From NCBI GenBank assembly GCA_030141605.1, contig JAQGDQ010000021.1, positions 1,207,347 through 1,271,346 of the forward strand: a stretch of 64,000 nt of DNA, in the 5' to 3' direction. Positions 1 to 12,400 of this stretch are shown in pieces; position 1 is the stretch's first letter, and every line of letters starts with the position of its first letter. A program made the position numbers and the translations under genes. The notes under the pieces were generated by a model. That model made no database searches, was not told where the DNA came from, and worked only from the letters and a program-made list of their open reading frames with translations. This stretch comes from Tubiluchus corallicola. Lineage: Eukaryota > Priapulida > Priapulimorpha > Priapulimorphida > Tubiluchidae.

Positions 1-89
1 ACTTTGACCAGGCGTACTTGCAAAATGAATCTCATCTCATGTTTGACTCTAACTCTGTCAACATTTGATGCCGAGTGCTTTGGCTTTCT

Positions 90-530
90 CTTTGACTGCA
101 ACTCATTTTAATCAGTTGGCGAACACATTCATTAGCAGTTGAATAACTTGAAACATTTAAATAATATGACATTGGCATAAATTCAACAATTGTTTAGTTG
201 GTTACTCACAAAAAAACTCAAAAAATTAATTAGTTTGAAGAAAAACTAGAACAAAATCCTCATACGTTGCAAGCAACTTTAGAGGCAATTTAACTGAAGT
301 TTATTGATTAAAGTTGACTGAAACTCATTTAAATCAGATGGCATATACTCATTTGCAGTTGAACAACTTGAAACATTTGAACAACTGACCATGGCATAAA
401 TTCAACAATTTTTTAGTTGTTTACTCACAAAAACTCAAAAAATAAATTTGTCTAGTATACAATCCTCATTGTGTTGCAAGCCACTCTGATTGGAGTTTAC
501 TGATCAAAGTTGATTGTGTGTTAATTATCT
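90..530. repeat. Two-copy tandem duplication, about 222 bp per unit
   Basis: The stretch beginning at 93 (tgactgcaactcattt) recurs at 315 (tgactgaaactcattt). The match continues through the shared strings cagttgaa-aacttgaaacattt and ggcataaattcaacaatt and ends near the tcctcat...gttgcaagc motif. The two units are clearly diverged. The repeat lies in the intron or 5' flank of the exon at 652-827. I see no coding potential in it. Confidence 0.75.
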
Positions 531-651
531 AATAAAGGCAAAATGTTTAACAAAAGCCTTAAATTCTTTTGTTTCTTGTACATCACATCTGGTTTTTGCT
601 TTATTTCGTTTTGTGATAGTGTATAATTATTTGTTTCTGTGTTTTACTTAG

Positions 652-827
652 GCAGGGAAATAATCGCTTCTGACTCGCCAATATTGACGAGAATGAACCC
701 CACTGCACCTCCGTTATCTGACTTAACTCCTAGTTCAACTCTTTCATCACACCGACCACCTCCGTACACGCCGAATGATGCGCCGCCACCCTATGAAGAA
801 GATGAGGTTCTTAATACAAAATTGTGA
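652..827 (+). CDS. Terminal exon of a protein with PTAP and twin PPPY motifs (partial)
   Basis: A frame opens after a pyrimidine-rich acceptor (ag at 650-651) and runs to TGA at 825-827, giving about 58 C-terminal residues. The exon starts at the second base of a codon, so the rest of the gene lies upstream of the window or in an exon I did not find. The tail is Pro/Ser/Thr-rich, contains PTAP (about 699-710) and has two PPPY motifs some ten residues apart near its acidic end. In known proteins PTAP binds the UEV domain of TSG101 (ESCRT-I) and PPxY binds WW domains of NEDD4-family ubiquitin ligases. The combination occurs in alpha-arrestins such as ARRDC1 and in LITAF-like proteins; PPPY tails also occur in Shisa, WBP1 and VOPP1. 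With only the tail visible I cannot choose among these families. Confidence 0.55.
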
Positions 828-893
828 AGTGGAAGCTGTGAGCAAAATGAGGAATGTTCTCGATGAAATATGAGTCTCAGGAGGTATGTGAAT

Positions 894-1305
894 TAGCCTT
901 TTCACAGCTCCAGTGATTGATAATAATCATTAAAAGTTCAAAGGTTAACCTAACAACATTATCTGAAACGAACAACACATTTGTTTACACTTGGCAGTGC
1001 TACTCAGCCATGCTATTGTAATTGTAACAGTTTCTGGTATTAATTTTCGATTTAGTTATTCGATTTTACGTGGATAGCTGCTGCTATTTTGTTAACTGTT
1101 TTCAGATAAGAATAACATGTTAGTTTAAAACTATACACATGTAATATTATAATAAAAATAACCACGTGTTTCACCCGTTTTACCTACATGTGGTTACGTG
1201 CATAAGATCACATGACTGTTGCAGTTTAATAAGACGTGCTGGGTTCATTTAACCTTTGACCTATAGCAACTGCACATGTGCATAACGAAACTGTGAAAAG
1301 GCTTA
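894..1305. mobile_element. MITE family R2, copy 1 (paired DR1-like motifs)
   Basis: Terminal inverted repeats read about (t)agccttttcacag at the left and ctgtgaaaaggctta at the right. Inside each arm is a sequence close to AGGTCAAAGGTTA: agttcaaaggtta at 935-947 and its inverse taacctttgacct at 1250-1262. The element matches copies at 11438-11843 and 46959-47305. Exact ends and target duplication are not certain. It lies only about 70 bp after the stop codon of the PTAP/PPPY exon, so it may form part of that gene's 3' UTR; an AATAAA hexamer occurs inside it at about 1151. Confidence 0.8.
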
Positions 1306-3825
1306 TTATTGGGTATACTGATCTAACAAATAGTAGTTTCATTGCATGGTGGTATTTATGAATTTCCACATTAATGACAGTTACTCTGAAGAAAGGTTTA
1401 AAGATTTATTTGTAGACATTGCAGAATTTGTTCACATTAAGTGCTCTTTGAAGTTTTAGTGTCAACAACAGAATAAGAACTATAATCATGTATAATAGTT
1501 GTAATTTAAATGTACACTAAATACCTGAAAGTGCCTGCCTCTATGAATCAACATACAGTTTATTGAGTGCATACGGGCGTAGCAAATGTCATTATCAATG
1601 CTGGAAATTAAGCCAAAGGAAATATATAAGAAAAATATTTAATGTGCTGATTATTTCTTTACTTTCTTAATTTCTGGGTTTGATAGTGATATTTTTGTCA
1701 AAGTGATCACCTCCAGTCTAAAACAGCATGTTAAATGTACACTACTTTCGTAAAAAAGTACCAACCTAATCACATTTTGGCTCATACAACGAAAGAGTTA
1801 ATTTTAGAGAGGTGAATACATTCTGGCATTATGAGGAAATGATTTATAGATTCAGTTTTAAAAAAAATCAATAATTTTTTACCTGTTCATAAGTTTTGTT
1901 GTGGTTTCAGAATCAACACACTCGGTAAATGCAAACGTACTTTCTATATTGAAGTTTTAACTTGGTATATCAATAACATAGTGTAAATCTGACAGCTTTT
2001 TTATTATAGTACTTTATGATACTTTTATAGACCTGTTTTATTGAATTTTATAATCATGTTTCTAAGCTAGTCATAATGGAGAAAGCTATTACAGTGAAGT
2101 TATTGTTTTATAATGATGGTATTTTACAAAAGCATAGTATTTTACTCTAATTATTCTGCTTTAATTATTAATTCTTAATTGTGTACAGTTTAGGAGTAAA
2201 TTATTAACGGAATGTCGCTTGTTTTGCTGATTTTATTAAAACGATGTTTGCATGTTTGAAGAGTGTCATTTATGATATTATTAATACATTTGTAAGTTTA
2301 CAGGAGAACTACTTTAATAACACAGCACATTGAAAACAGGGCTAGTATTTATGTATATGGCTTGCTGTAATTAGAAGTTTCATCATCAGTATTTCTGAGC
2401 TTATAAGTATCGCTACTGTAGCAATTATTGTAATTAGAAGGAAAGATTAATATTCATTTTAAGTGACTGTTTTAACAATAAATGTTATTTTGACACTTGA
2501 GTATCATTAACCCTTGCCTATCTACATTGGAGGTCAATAATACCTCCGGGATTTTTTTTTATTAAGTTCTTTTACTTGCTTTAAAATTGCAATTAAGTTT
2601 TCTCTTTCATATTTTTGCTGTTATTTTTTTGTATTTTAATTGCATTCACTATTATAATACACTGTAATGTTAACTGAGAACCGTGGATGTGTTTGTACCA
2701 GGGCACTAGTGAGTAGCATTATTATTAGTTTTCTATACTGTTTATGTGCGAAGAGTGCCAAAGTAAATGATTACTATCTCTGCACTACATGCTCATGTAG
2801 TTTTTCAAAAATACCACAAAAACTCTACCAAGCCTGATAAGTAATTTATTTTTAAAATTAACATGCCATAAAAGCAAAGTAGAAAAAGGTACAGTATAGT
2901 ATAGTGATTACTAGCGTAAATATTACCTTAGCATTTTTTTTATTCATACATGGGTACATTATGGCTCAGAGCTGGTATGGATGCATGCTTATAAACGTTC
3001 CACTGCGCAAGGTTTGCACAACCTCTCCTTGCAATTATGCCTGTTAATTGTAATAAGGCAGTTAGAAAATTAATGTATGGCAGGAATCATAGCATTACTG
3101 ATAATGTAGTCTAATGACGTAAGATCTATGTCAACTGTTATATTATCGTTCACGTGAAATTTGCTGGCTTTGCGATATTTTCTACTCTGATGTTTCTTAC
3201 CAATTCTTACCGCTTTTATGAAATTAATATATTTTTATATGGATAGTTATTATTTGCAAATAATGCTAACTCTGTTATATTTTTTTACTTAAAATAGGCA
3301 TATTTTATAATTTAAAAACATTTATTCAAATTTTTAAAGTTGTAAAAGTGCAGCATTTTATATAGAAATCAGATGGCATCTATTGGTATTTCAACACATG
3401 AACACAATTGTGTGATACATATCCTAAAATTGTCATAATGTACAAGTCCACAATGTATTATGTTCTTTTGAGATGTAATACACATAAATGATATTAAGTG
3501 TACTTTTGCACACCAGCTTTTTACTATGTGCTGTATTACTATGGAATTTACTGAATAGTAATTAAAATTTTTTATTACACTTGTAGTAAGATTTAAAATA
3601 ACTTTTTTACCACCATACCATATGTGTTTGTAGTTTGTAACTTTTGCTACTTTTTATTTTGATGCAGTATTAGCAGTTTCCTGCTATAATTCATTTAAAG
3701 CATTTTTGTACTCACTTCCGTAATAAAATCTGTAGAAAGCGCCATTGATCATTTATGTTTTTCTTTGAAATAGATTTTTGTAAGTTTACATCAAACAGTG
3801 AACATCAGCAAATACAGGCAACGTG
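1306..3825. other. No gene seen; AT-rich intergenic sequence
   Basis: This is long AT-rich sequence with short homopolymers. I find no extended open frame, recognisable RNA or convincing repeat structure. It probably contains the 3' UTR or flank of the gene ending at 827 and the space between that gene and the convergent POMK-like gene. Confidence 0.6.
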
Positions 3826-3833
3826 GTTGTTAG

Positions 3834-4201
3834 TAAGGGCGAGCATTCTCTACCAGAAAGCAAATTCGAATTGAATCTGTAACTTTCGTATCAAGTTCAA
3901 ATTGAGTTTGAAAGTTTTTCGAACAAGTTTTCGAACCACCAGTAAAAAGCAGCGCATAAAGATCTTTCATATTGTTCGATTTTATTCTGTGTAAAACTGC
4001 TAATAATATGCACAAAAATTGTGCACATATATCGCATCTAAATTATGCTAATTGTGTGCAGTCTCAAACATTTTAATGATAGAGAACATATGTGGTTGAA
4101 GTGCTTAAGTATTCGAAACTGTAATTATAGGTTCGAATCGAATTCGAACTAAAAAAATTCAATTCTGTCATTCAAACTCGAACGTTCTATGCTCAACCCT
4201 A
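3834..4201. mobile_element. hAT-type MITE with 8-bp target-site duplication
   Basis: The left end taagggcgagcattctc and the right end, read in reverse as tagggttgagcatagaac, form an imperfect terminal inverted repeat. Both are directly flanked by the identical octamer gttgttag (3826-3833 and 4202-4209). An 8-bp duplication with ends of this kind is characteristic of the hAT superfamily. The interior is rich in ttcgaa-type palindromes, especially near 4120-4150, and has no transposase, so the element is non-autonomous. It sits in the flank downstream of POMK-like gene A. Confidence 0.88.
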
Positions 4202-4547
4202 GTTGTTAGTATAACATAACACTAACATTACAATATCAGCATTTCACTATGAGATTACACCATTTGCACACCAGTAACTGATAGCTATCAGATCACCATT
4301 TTGAATGTAAAACATTACAAAAATTGGCTAAATTATTTACATGTCCTCTCTTGAATTAGCTATCTCTATAACAGTGCCGAAATTTCGCTTACAACCATTG
4401 TACTGCATACAATCCCGCTGCTGCTGATGATATCAGCAATGACTATCACAAGGATACTAATGATGATTATGATGATGATGATGAGCATACATTTTGTGAT
4501 GTAATACAACAGCATTATAAATTCAGCTATCGGAATACTATCAGGCC

Positions 4548-7500
4548 TCATAGATACCGACTCATCATTTCATTGTACTCCTTCTCCCCATACAAATCCT
4601 TGTATATGTGCAGCAGTGTTGATAAACTTTCCTGTAATGTAGGCCGTTCCTTTAGACCCAATCGACATTTTTCTTTCAGCAATTTCAGTCTTTTTTGAAT
4701 CACTGCTGTACCAGGGAGATCTCTAAGAAAGCTGTCTAACACCGCGGGAACCTTCCAGACATCCAGACTCATATGGGCCTGGGAAAGATCCCGAATACAA
4801 AACTCATTATCTGGTTCACATTCCTTACTTACAAATGTGTCAAATTCTGGAGCAGTAAACGATTTGTTCCTATAAAATGAATTCTTCCATTTATCTATTC
4901 CCAAGGCATAAATGGAGTCAAGGTTTCCTTGGACCAATCTTAGATCATCTGTGATCAAATACTGAGAAAGCAGTTTTGACAACTCATTCGTGTCCGGGAA
5001 ATAAAACCTATTTGAATACAACAGCAATTGAACAACTAGATAATCAATAGAGAGACGAAGTCGAATTTTAGCTTCGTCCTCTTCGGGTAGCTTTAAAAAC
5101 CGGAATAACTCCTCTATGTTCCTGGCGTCTCCATGCTGCAAGTGCTGCATGACCAGACTCTGACTGTCATCACAGTATCCGAGCAACTGTAGCAAGCGTG
5201 CATCAGGTTGAAACAGTCTGTAGTTCTGAAGCATTTCCGGCCAAAGGTTTGTGAGAAACATTGGACTTTTCTTTTTTCTAGGAGCTGCTGATATCACAGT
5301 GAGCGCATGTCCGTCCCATTCGGCTTCATAGAACTGTAATAAAACAAACGTGACTTTTTAAAGTAAGATGATGTTTTCACCAAGGTTTCACAGTATTCAT
5401 GATTTGCACATTTTTTAAAAGTGCTGTACTACTGACCCTCAGAAGATAAATTAACGTATTTAATTTACAATTGACACTAATTTGACTAGCTTTACAAATA
5501 TCACAGCTAACTGCATGTTTTTTTCCTTTTGGGAACGTTATTATATCATATAAGCTATGCTTGCAATGTTATTACCCATTAGGAATATACAATTACTAAC
5601 CCTTTTTTACATATTTAGCTTACTAATTCTCTATTCTTTGCGAAAACATTTATTTCATTTGTCTTGTAGTGATATTTTAATTGTGATTTTTAATTAAGCT
5701 TTGTTTATTGTTCAATGGTACTTTTTATGTACTGAAATAAAAGTAAAATAAATTATTACTGGTCAAATAAAGAACAGTAGCATTTGCAACTTCTATCAGA
5801 CGATTTCTTAAGACGTTATGATAACTCTGAAACTGCTTCTACACTGGTGAACTTGAGTGAATGAATAACTATCTGAACAAATGAAGGGTGAAAGAATAAA
5901 AGAGAAATCTCTCTCTGTGGTGTATTAAATGAGCAGAAATAAACTAATCCAAAACTCCGTACCTTCTTTATTATGCCAGCGACGCCCTGGTTATCTTTCA
6001 AGACTGGTTTCTTTTCAAGACGTCCTGTCTCATCGCAGCCCAGTAGTTTGTGACACGCTGTCATTCCAGGCAAAGAGAAGAAGCCAGCCAAACACAAGGG
6101 CTGGCACTCTGTCACGTTCTTGACGTAGTTCTTTGCACAGCGTTTTCCTATAAAATTATTATTAATGATGAAAATTATCATAGGCTAGTAACATGTTTAC
6201 CATCATTGTTAACATATGCTTTTATAGTCCAGGAGCCCAGGACGCTTAATCATACGAAGAGAGGCAAAAGGTTTTACATGCTCATTTAGTAGCTCAAAGA
6301 TACTACTTCAAAGAACCAGATTGCTGCCGACCTCTGGCCTGAACATTAAAGGGCTAGGGGGGCCTTATTTATGCCCACAAAAGTCATTTAATTAAACACA
6401 CATAGACAAAGACCATTTATCATCCATACTGATTCCTAGTAAGCCAAATGACTTTTGGGGACATAAATAAGGCCCCCATAACCCCTTAATTTTCAGGTCA
6501 GAGATCGGCAGCAATCTGGTTCTTTGAAGTAGTATCTTTGAGCTACTAAATGAGCATGTCAAATCTGTTGCCTCTCTTCGTATGATTAAACGTCCTGGGC
6601 TCCTGGTCTGTTATCAACCTGCCATTAATACTGACACACACAGTCACATAATTTAGCTGTAGCTAATAATTTAGTATTAGCCACAAATGTGCTATTGCTT
6701 GTAACCCGTTAATTATTGATTCACAATGAGCAAATGCAAGCTTCCCTTTTGAAATGCAGGCTGTTGTGTTATCCTGGCTGAATGTTGTGTTGTCACTTTC
6801 GTCTATACTTTCCTGTGTTCCAAAATAAACATCAATGGAATCCATTAAATTTCACACGGAAGACAGAAAGTCACATTGCTGCTGCATTGCCACGCCAACA
6901 CAGTCGCCTGCAGTCCAAAAGACAAACTTTCCTCAAAATTTGCATGTTGGTTATTTATGGCAGATAACAGATACCACTTGACATCTGCCCGAAGAATTTT
7001 AATCATCGACTGAACCGCTGATTGCTTACCTAAGCCATCTTGATAAGATGAAGTAGACGTAACTTTGGTTGCAAAAGGACTAATGGTGCACGAAGGTCCA
7101 ACACAATGGAACTCATCAGAATGTGAAAAGTCCATTGTTACGTCATGTGCCACCTCTGCAACATTTGACAAAAACAACATATTCACCACAAAGTACATCA
7201 CAGCACTTATACCAGCTATGTTTGCGTTTATTTAATCTAACGAAACGTCCACCATTCACGGTGTAGGCCCCCGGGCATAGTAAGTTCAGCTCCTCGACTT
7301 CGCTTTAAGGCCCAGGCAGTAATTTAGCAAGAATTTCAACTGATGCAAACTTTTCCGTTTGGAGTTTTCGCGAACTGGCCAAGCATGATATCAGACTCGT
7401 CCTGGGCCGATCTTACGATAAATTACTAAATTTCTACAGCACGATCTAATCGTCGTATATTATTTCGCAATGATTTCGCCATTCGTACATATATAGTTAT

Positions 7501-7892
7501 ATATACTATTGTAACGCTGTTATACATATATAAAACAAGTATATTTTACATTCAAAATGACGCAATAACTCTTATGTCGGCATGTATGGCGGCACCTCAG
7601 CTGTTTATAACACAAGTAAAAGGTCAAAGCAATGAAGTTTCCTGACTAGTCACAATGGTTTTTCATTAAGTTTTGCAATTAATATACAATGTTAAGCTAC
7701 AAAGTTATCAGTCATTCAAGATAAACCGATGATAAATTACAATTGCGATAGCATGATGGTCAAAAACCGCTAGCATTAATTCCATAAAGATTCCTTAGGT
7801 AAATGTGACTTACCCAAAAATAAACAAACAATTATAACACCAGCAACAAAGCACAAAAAATAATAAACGTAGGTAAAACCATTGCTGCTCAT
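4548..7892 (-). CDS. POMK-like protein O-mannose kinase family member, copy A (391 aa)
   Basis: Four coding exons on the minus strand: 7892-7814, 7155-7030, 6147-5963 and 5333-4548, with GT-AG introns and junction phases 1, 1 and 0. The start at 7892 is followed by a hydrophobic signal anchor (about residues 6-26), predicting a type II membrane protein with a lumenal catalytic domain. Residues 69-130 form a Cys-rich segment with an NVT glycosylation sequon, leading into a short glycine loop (NQGVAG). The kinase-like part has LLGYC, then DTN at about 244-246 and an LD pair ending at D269, where POMK has its catalytic Asp and metal-binding Asp; it ends with DVWKVP and ERPT. A VAIK-type lysine is absent, as in POMK. 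Vertebrate POMK phosphorylates mannose of the matriglycan core on dystroglycan in the ER. At 391 residues it is somewhat longer than the roughly 350 of human POMK. Family assignment is from remembered motifs; substrate is inferred. Confidence 0.8.
6229..6606. mobile_element. Fold-back element with long inverted arms, in intron 2 of POMK-like A
   Basis: The arm at 6229-6389 is the near-perfect inverse of the arm at 6445-6606, around a loop of about 55 bp. Outer ends are ccaggagcccaggacg and its inverse. Shared internal strings include gctcatttagtagctcaaag and aagaaccagattgctgccga. No open frame of interest is present. The structure fits a non-autonomous fold-back transposon or MITE. The equivalent intron of gene B lacks it, so it was inserted after the gene duplication or lost from B. 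Confidence 0.88.
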
Positions 7893-7999
7893 GGCCACAA
7901 ACTGCAAAACGAGTGTGTTGAAAGTTAAAACCTAAAATGCAAGGCAACTAGCAGTTCTAAACTAAGCCATAAATTTGATCATCTATACGTAACTTTTAC

Positions 8000-8090
8000 T
8001 TTGCTATAACTCGGGCATCGTTACAGTTCAGGAGTTCGGTTTTGATCAGATCAATAAATCAACGAAACTGTGTCACATACAACAGTATTT
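8000..8090 (-). other. Probable non-coding 5' leader exon of POMK-like A
   Basis: This stretch matches 14352-14440 upstream of gene B at the same relative place, while surrounding intergenic DNA is diverged. Shared strings include taactcgg-catcgttac and acgaaact-tgtcacat (plus-strand reading). On the minus strand both end at a possible donor (CAAA|GTAAAA here, AAAA|GTAAGA in B). An acceptor TTTTGCAG lies just upstream of the ATG at 7892. Any ATG in the exon is closed at once by a stop, so I read it as UTR with a tiny upstream frame. The transcription start is not visible. Confidence 0.45.
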
Positions 8091-8109
8091 TTGTCAACTC
8101 ACTGGTATG

Positions 8110-9468
8110 ACAGCGTAATAATATCTTATAGTTAGCAGAAAAGTAATGCCAGTGATAACTGTCAGGACAATTCAACATTAAATAACCTGTCAGTAAGGTA
8201 ACAACTATCAATAGTGCTGGTATGTAGTGTAAGTGTGCGGCAGATCATTAATTTTTAAGCCATACTACTTTTACTAAAATTAGCTTGCTTTTTGTGCCAG
8301 TTCTGTTGATAACTTATACTATTTTTCGTACCTTGTACAATTTCTTACAGAACTCATAATAATCTAAAAATTATCAGGTATAATCAGTAATAAGTTATTT
8401 TAGGCGTAACTTGTAATAATTTTTGTTTTTGTTTATGTTTTTTTAAGTTTAGGCAGATATAAAAAAGACGTGTAATAGATTGCTCTGCATTGTAGAACAT
8501 ACAAAGTATGTATGAGCTATAGTAAACTTCACACTTTGGCAAGTTTGTGACGTTTAAGTTTATCAGAAAATTGTAATGATTTGTTTTACTTACTGACAGC
8601 TTCATGCAAATAATTCAAAGTTTTGATATATTTTACCCACAATATAAACAAATTGTATTTTATGTACCATAAACTACCATACTACCATATTAGCGCAATA
8701 ACATATTTTGTCATAAAATTGTTGTCACAGTTTAAAAAAATATAGCAATAAACTTTTTGTACCTATATCTACATCTGACAACATAGTTGACGTTGTACCT
8801 TCATTCTTACAATAAAATTCACAGAAAGTTTTGTTTTTTAAAATTATTACTTTCCATTTTCCACAAACTTGCTACATTCATGTAAAACAATGAACATGAT
8901 ATCGTATATATAGTATTAGGATTTTTGGATGGTAGTGGTGATGACGATGACGACAACAACAAAAACAATCATGCTTTTTTGTTATTTTGGATATTGAAAA
9001 TTTGTCTTACTATTGCGTAAAAGCTGGCATGAATGTACAAACTCAGTGAAAAAGATCAATAAATAAAAAATTGTCTTTATTGTAAACATGTTTTCATTCA
9101 CCATTTATAAAGTCAGTCCACATGAAGATAAAATTACACTTGCGTGCCAGCAGAAACAAAATTAATACTTGATAAACTAACGGTGTATGGTGTCTTTCAC
9201 CACAACCACACTTTGCTTCTGAACCCATTCAAATTTAATGTCCATGATTGCGATGACGACTACGTTGGCTAGTGACTGAAGATGACGATAATGATCACTA
9301 GGATGATAACAGCGACAATGACGACAACGACAATAATGATAATGATCATGCATGCTGATGCTATTGATGATGACCATCATTAAAGTGATGACGTTAATGA
9401 TGTTGTTGCTTACATTAAATAATGGTACTAGATATAACAGTAATGATGATATCACATGCTGTAGGGCC
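8110..9468. other. Intergenic region between the two POMK-like genes; no gene
   Basis: The sequence is AT-rich. From about 8935 to 9460 there are imperfect gat/gac/aac trinucleotide tracts. A similar gatgatgat tract lies just 3' of gene A (4420-4485), suggesting that the duplicated unit included part of the 3' flank. Short open frames inside these tracts are low-complexity artefacts. Confidence 0.6.
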
Positions 9469-12400
9469 TCACAGATACCGACTGATCATTTCTCTATAGT
9501 CCTCCTCCCCATATAAATCTTTGTATATGTGCAGCAGTGTTGTTAAGCTTTCCTTTAATGTAGGCCGACGTTTCGGATTCAACCGACATTTTTCTTTCAG
9601 CAATGTCAGTCTTTCTTTTATCACTTTCGTAGCAGGAATATCCCCAAGAAAGTGATTTAATACTGGAGGAATCTTCCAAACGTCCAAACTCATGTGTGTC
9701 TGGGAGAGATCCCGAATGCAAGGCTTGTCATCCGGCTTGCACCCTACGTCCGTAAACATGTCAAACTCCGGAGCAGTAAAAGACTCGTTCCTGAAAAATT
9801 TATTGTGCCATGGATCAATTCCTAGAGAATAAATCGAGTCAAGATCACCTAGGACCAGTCTAAGGTCATCTGTGATGAAATACTGAGAAAGCAGTTGTCC
9901 AAAGTGATTTGTGTCTGGGTAGTAATACCCATTTGAATACAACAACACTTGAATGATTAAATAGTCAATGCAGAAGCGAAGTCGTATTTTCGCTTCTTTC
10001 TCTTTCGGTAACTCTAGCAACTTGAACGCGTCCTCTATGCTCCTGGCATCTCCATACTTTAAGTACTGCATGACCAGACTGCGACTGTCATCACAGTATC
10101 CGAGTAATTGTAGCAAGCGTGCATCGGGTTGAAACAGTCTGTAGTTCTGAAGCATCTCCGGCCAAAGAAACATTGGACTTTTCGAATCAGTAGGATCAAG
10201 CGATGTTACAATGACTATATGTCCATCCCAGCGGGCTTTATAGAACTGCAATAAAAAATGTAGAAAAAACATTTAAAATTCGGATTTTATGACATCCGAG
10301 TAGAAGAAAATTTCAATTTGACGAACAATTGGACGACTCCTATCAGAAAGACTACACAACTGTCGAACGATCAGACACATGAATATTTATGAAACCTAAT
10401 AATGGGTAACAAGAATCTATGCTTTTGTAGAGACGTTACGTTATTGCAAACTTGAGCAGAAAGGTCTACTATGCCTTCATTTCGAGTAATTGTGACTGAC
10501 ACGTCTCGTCACTAAAAAGTTGTTAAATACGCGTACCTATACGACCCAGAACCCCTCAGAACCAAGTGCTTCTATTGGCTTTCTACTTAACGTCCAGTTA
10601 CAACTTTGGACCAGCAATTTTTAATATCTCATGCATCTAACGAGTCAATTTTAGATATTTTGTCTTGTATCTAGTTTCTTACATCTTGCACCCAGAATTC
10701 TTCGGTTAGGAATTGCATAAGCCCAAAAAGTCCACATGTAGTTTCACATAAGTGACATGACGTATGATGAAGCTAAGTTAATGTATGCACTAATGATAGA
10801 CGCATGCATTACGCACTATCTAGTAACATACGCTAGAAGCGTCTTCAGAAAAATGGTTTGTAATATGTCAGCAATTTGCTTGACGATGCATCAGTGGTCA
10901 AACGACTGAACAACGTATTTTGCTGCAACTTTGGACCTATTGTTCTAATTGGATATTCAATCACTGCTTCTGCAAAGTATTAATTAAAAATGAAGTGCTA
11001 TTCCCTTCGTTGGTCCAAGATTTTATCATCAGCTGCAAATTTTTTTGCCTGAAATTGTAATTCAGCTGGACTTGAAAAGATCTTGTTCCACTGAATGCAC
11101 AAACTTTGACACTTTTCCGAAGATATTTATCGGAACTTACAATTGGGTAAAAAAGTGCATCTCTTTAGTTATTGCTACAATAACAATGACAGCACTTGGG
11201 TCGTAAACTCACGATTGATGTTGTACAACTGACCTTGACCTCGAATGCCAGCAACTCCGACCCTAATATTGTCAGTTCTGCTGACCCAATGGGCGACTCT
11301 ACAAATCAGTATCTTGGTAGAATCGTTCATGAAGCCATGTTATAGATGGATGTCCAATTTCAACGCCATAAACCGTGATCTTATTGTTTTATATGTAGTA
11401 AAGTTCATTTATGCAGAAGTTACAAGTGTAATTGCTTTAAGCCATTTCACAGTTCCAACGATTGATGTGATAATCGTGAAAAGGTCAAAGGTTAAGTGTA
11501 CCAGACAACGCATTTGTGTTAACTTGGCATCGCCTCGCAGCACCCAGGTATTGTAATAGTAACAGTTTTAACATGTTTTAACAGCTAGCTAGAACCTTGC
11601 CTATTTCATTTTTTCTTGTTTAAAAGCAAGATCCTGCTAGTAAATCAGTCTACGTGCGAACTAATGCGCAAGTTAAGTTAAGTCCACGTAAAACAACTGA
11701 AGTTACTGGACTGATACAGCAGACGAATTTGCTTTACCCACACGTCACGTGACGGTTGCAGTTAAGACGTGTTCCTTTGGTACATTTAACCTTTGATCTA
11801 CAGCAAATGCGCGTGCGCACAACGAAACTGTGAAAGGGCTTGTTATGCAAAAATGAGTACATGTTCAATAAGTGTTTTTAGTTCCATGTACAATAAGAGA
11901 ATGAATGACTAAATCACAATGAATGGGGTATAAGAAGGAAAAGAGTATGTGGAAATAAGAAACTAGTAAATAGTTAACTGAAACGTGATTAATAAAAATA
12001 TTGTACCTTTTTGACCACGCCACCCCTGTTTTGAAAGACTGGCTTCTTTACAAGGTGATCTATCTCATCACAGCCCAGCAGTTTGTGGCAGTTTGTCATT
12101 CCAGGCAAAGAAAAGAAGCCAGTCAAACACAATGGCTGGCACTCGGTGACCACGTCACTGAGAAAATTCTTTGCACAACGTTTTCCTGTAGAAAATTTCA
12201 ATATCTCTTATAAGACTATAGACCTTATTAAGGCGATATAGGTGATATATAGGTGATATATAAGACGATATTGCAACATATATATTTTTTTAGCTTTTGG
12301 CTGTGCAAATTACAAGTTTATAGTTTTAGTAGTTTTTAAGTTATGACCAAACAAACGGCAGCAAAACCCGTTTACATCGCGGTCTTCACCACCATACAAA

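Noticed and set aside
5929-6289. Plus-strand frames of 64 and 79 residues
   Set aside because: They overlap exon 3 of POMK-like A on the opposite strand and part of the fold-back element.
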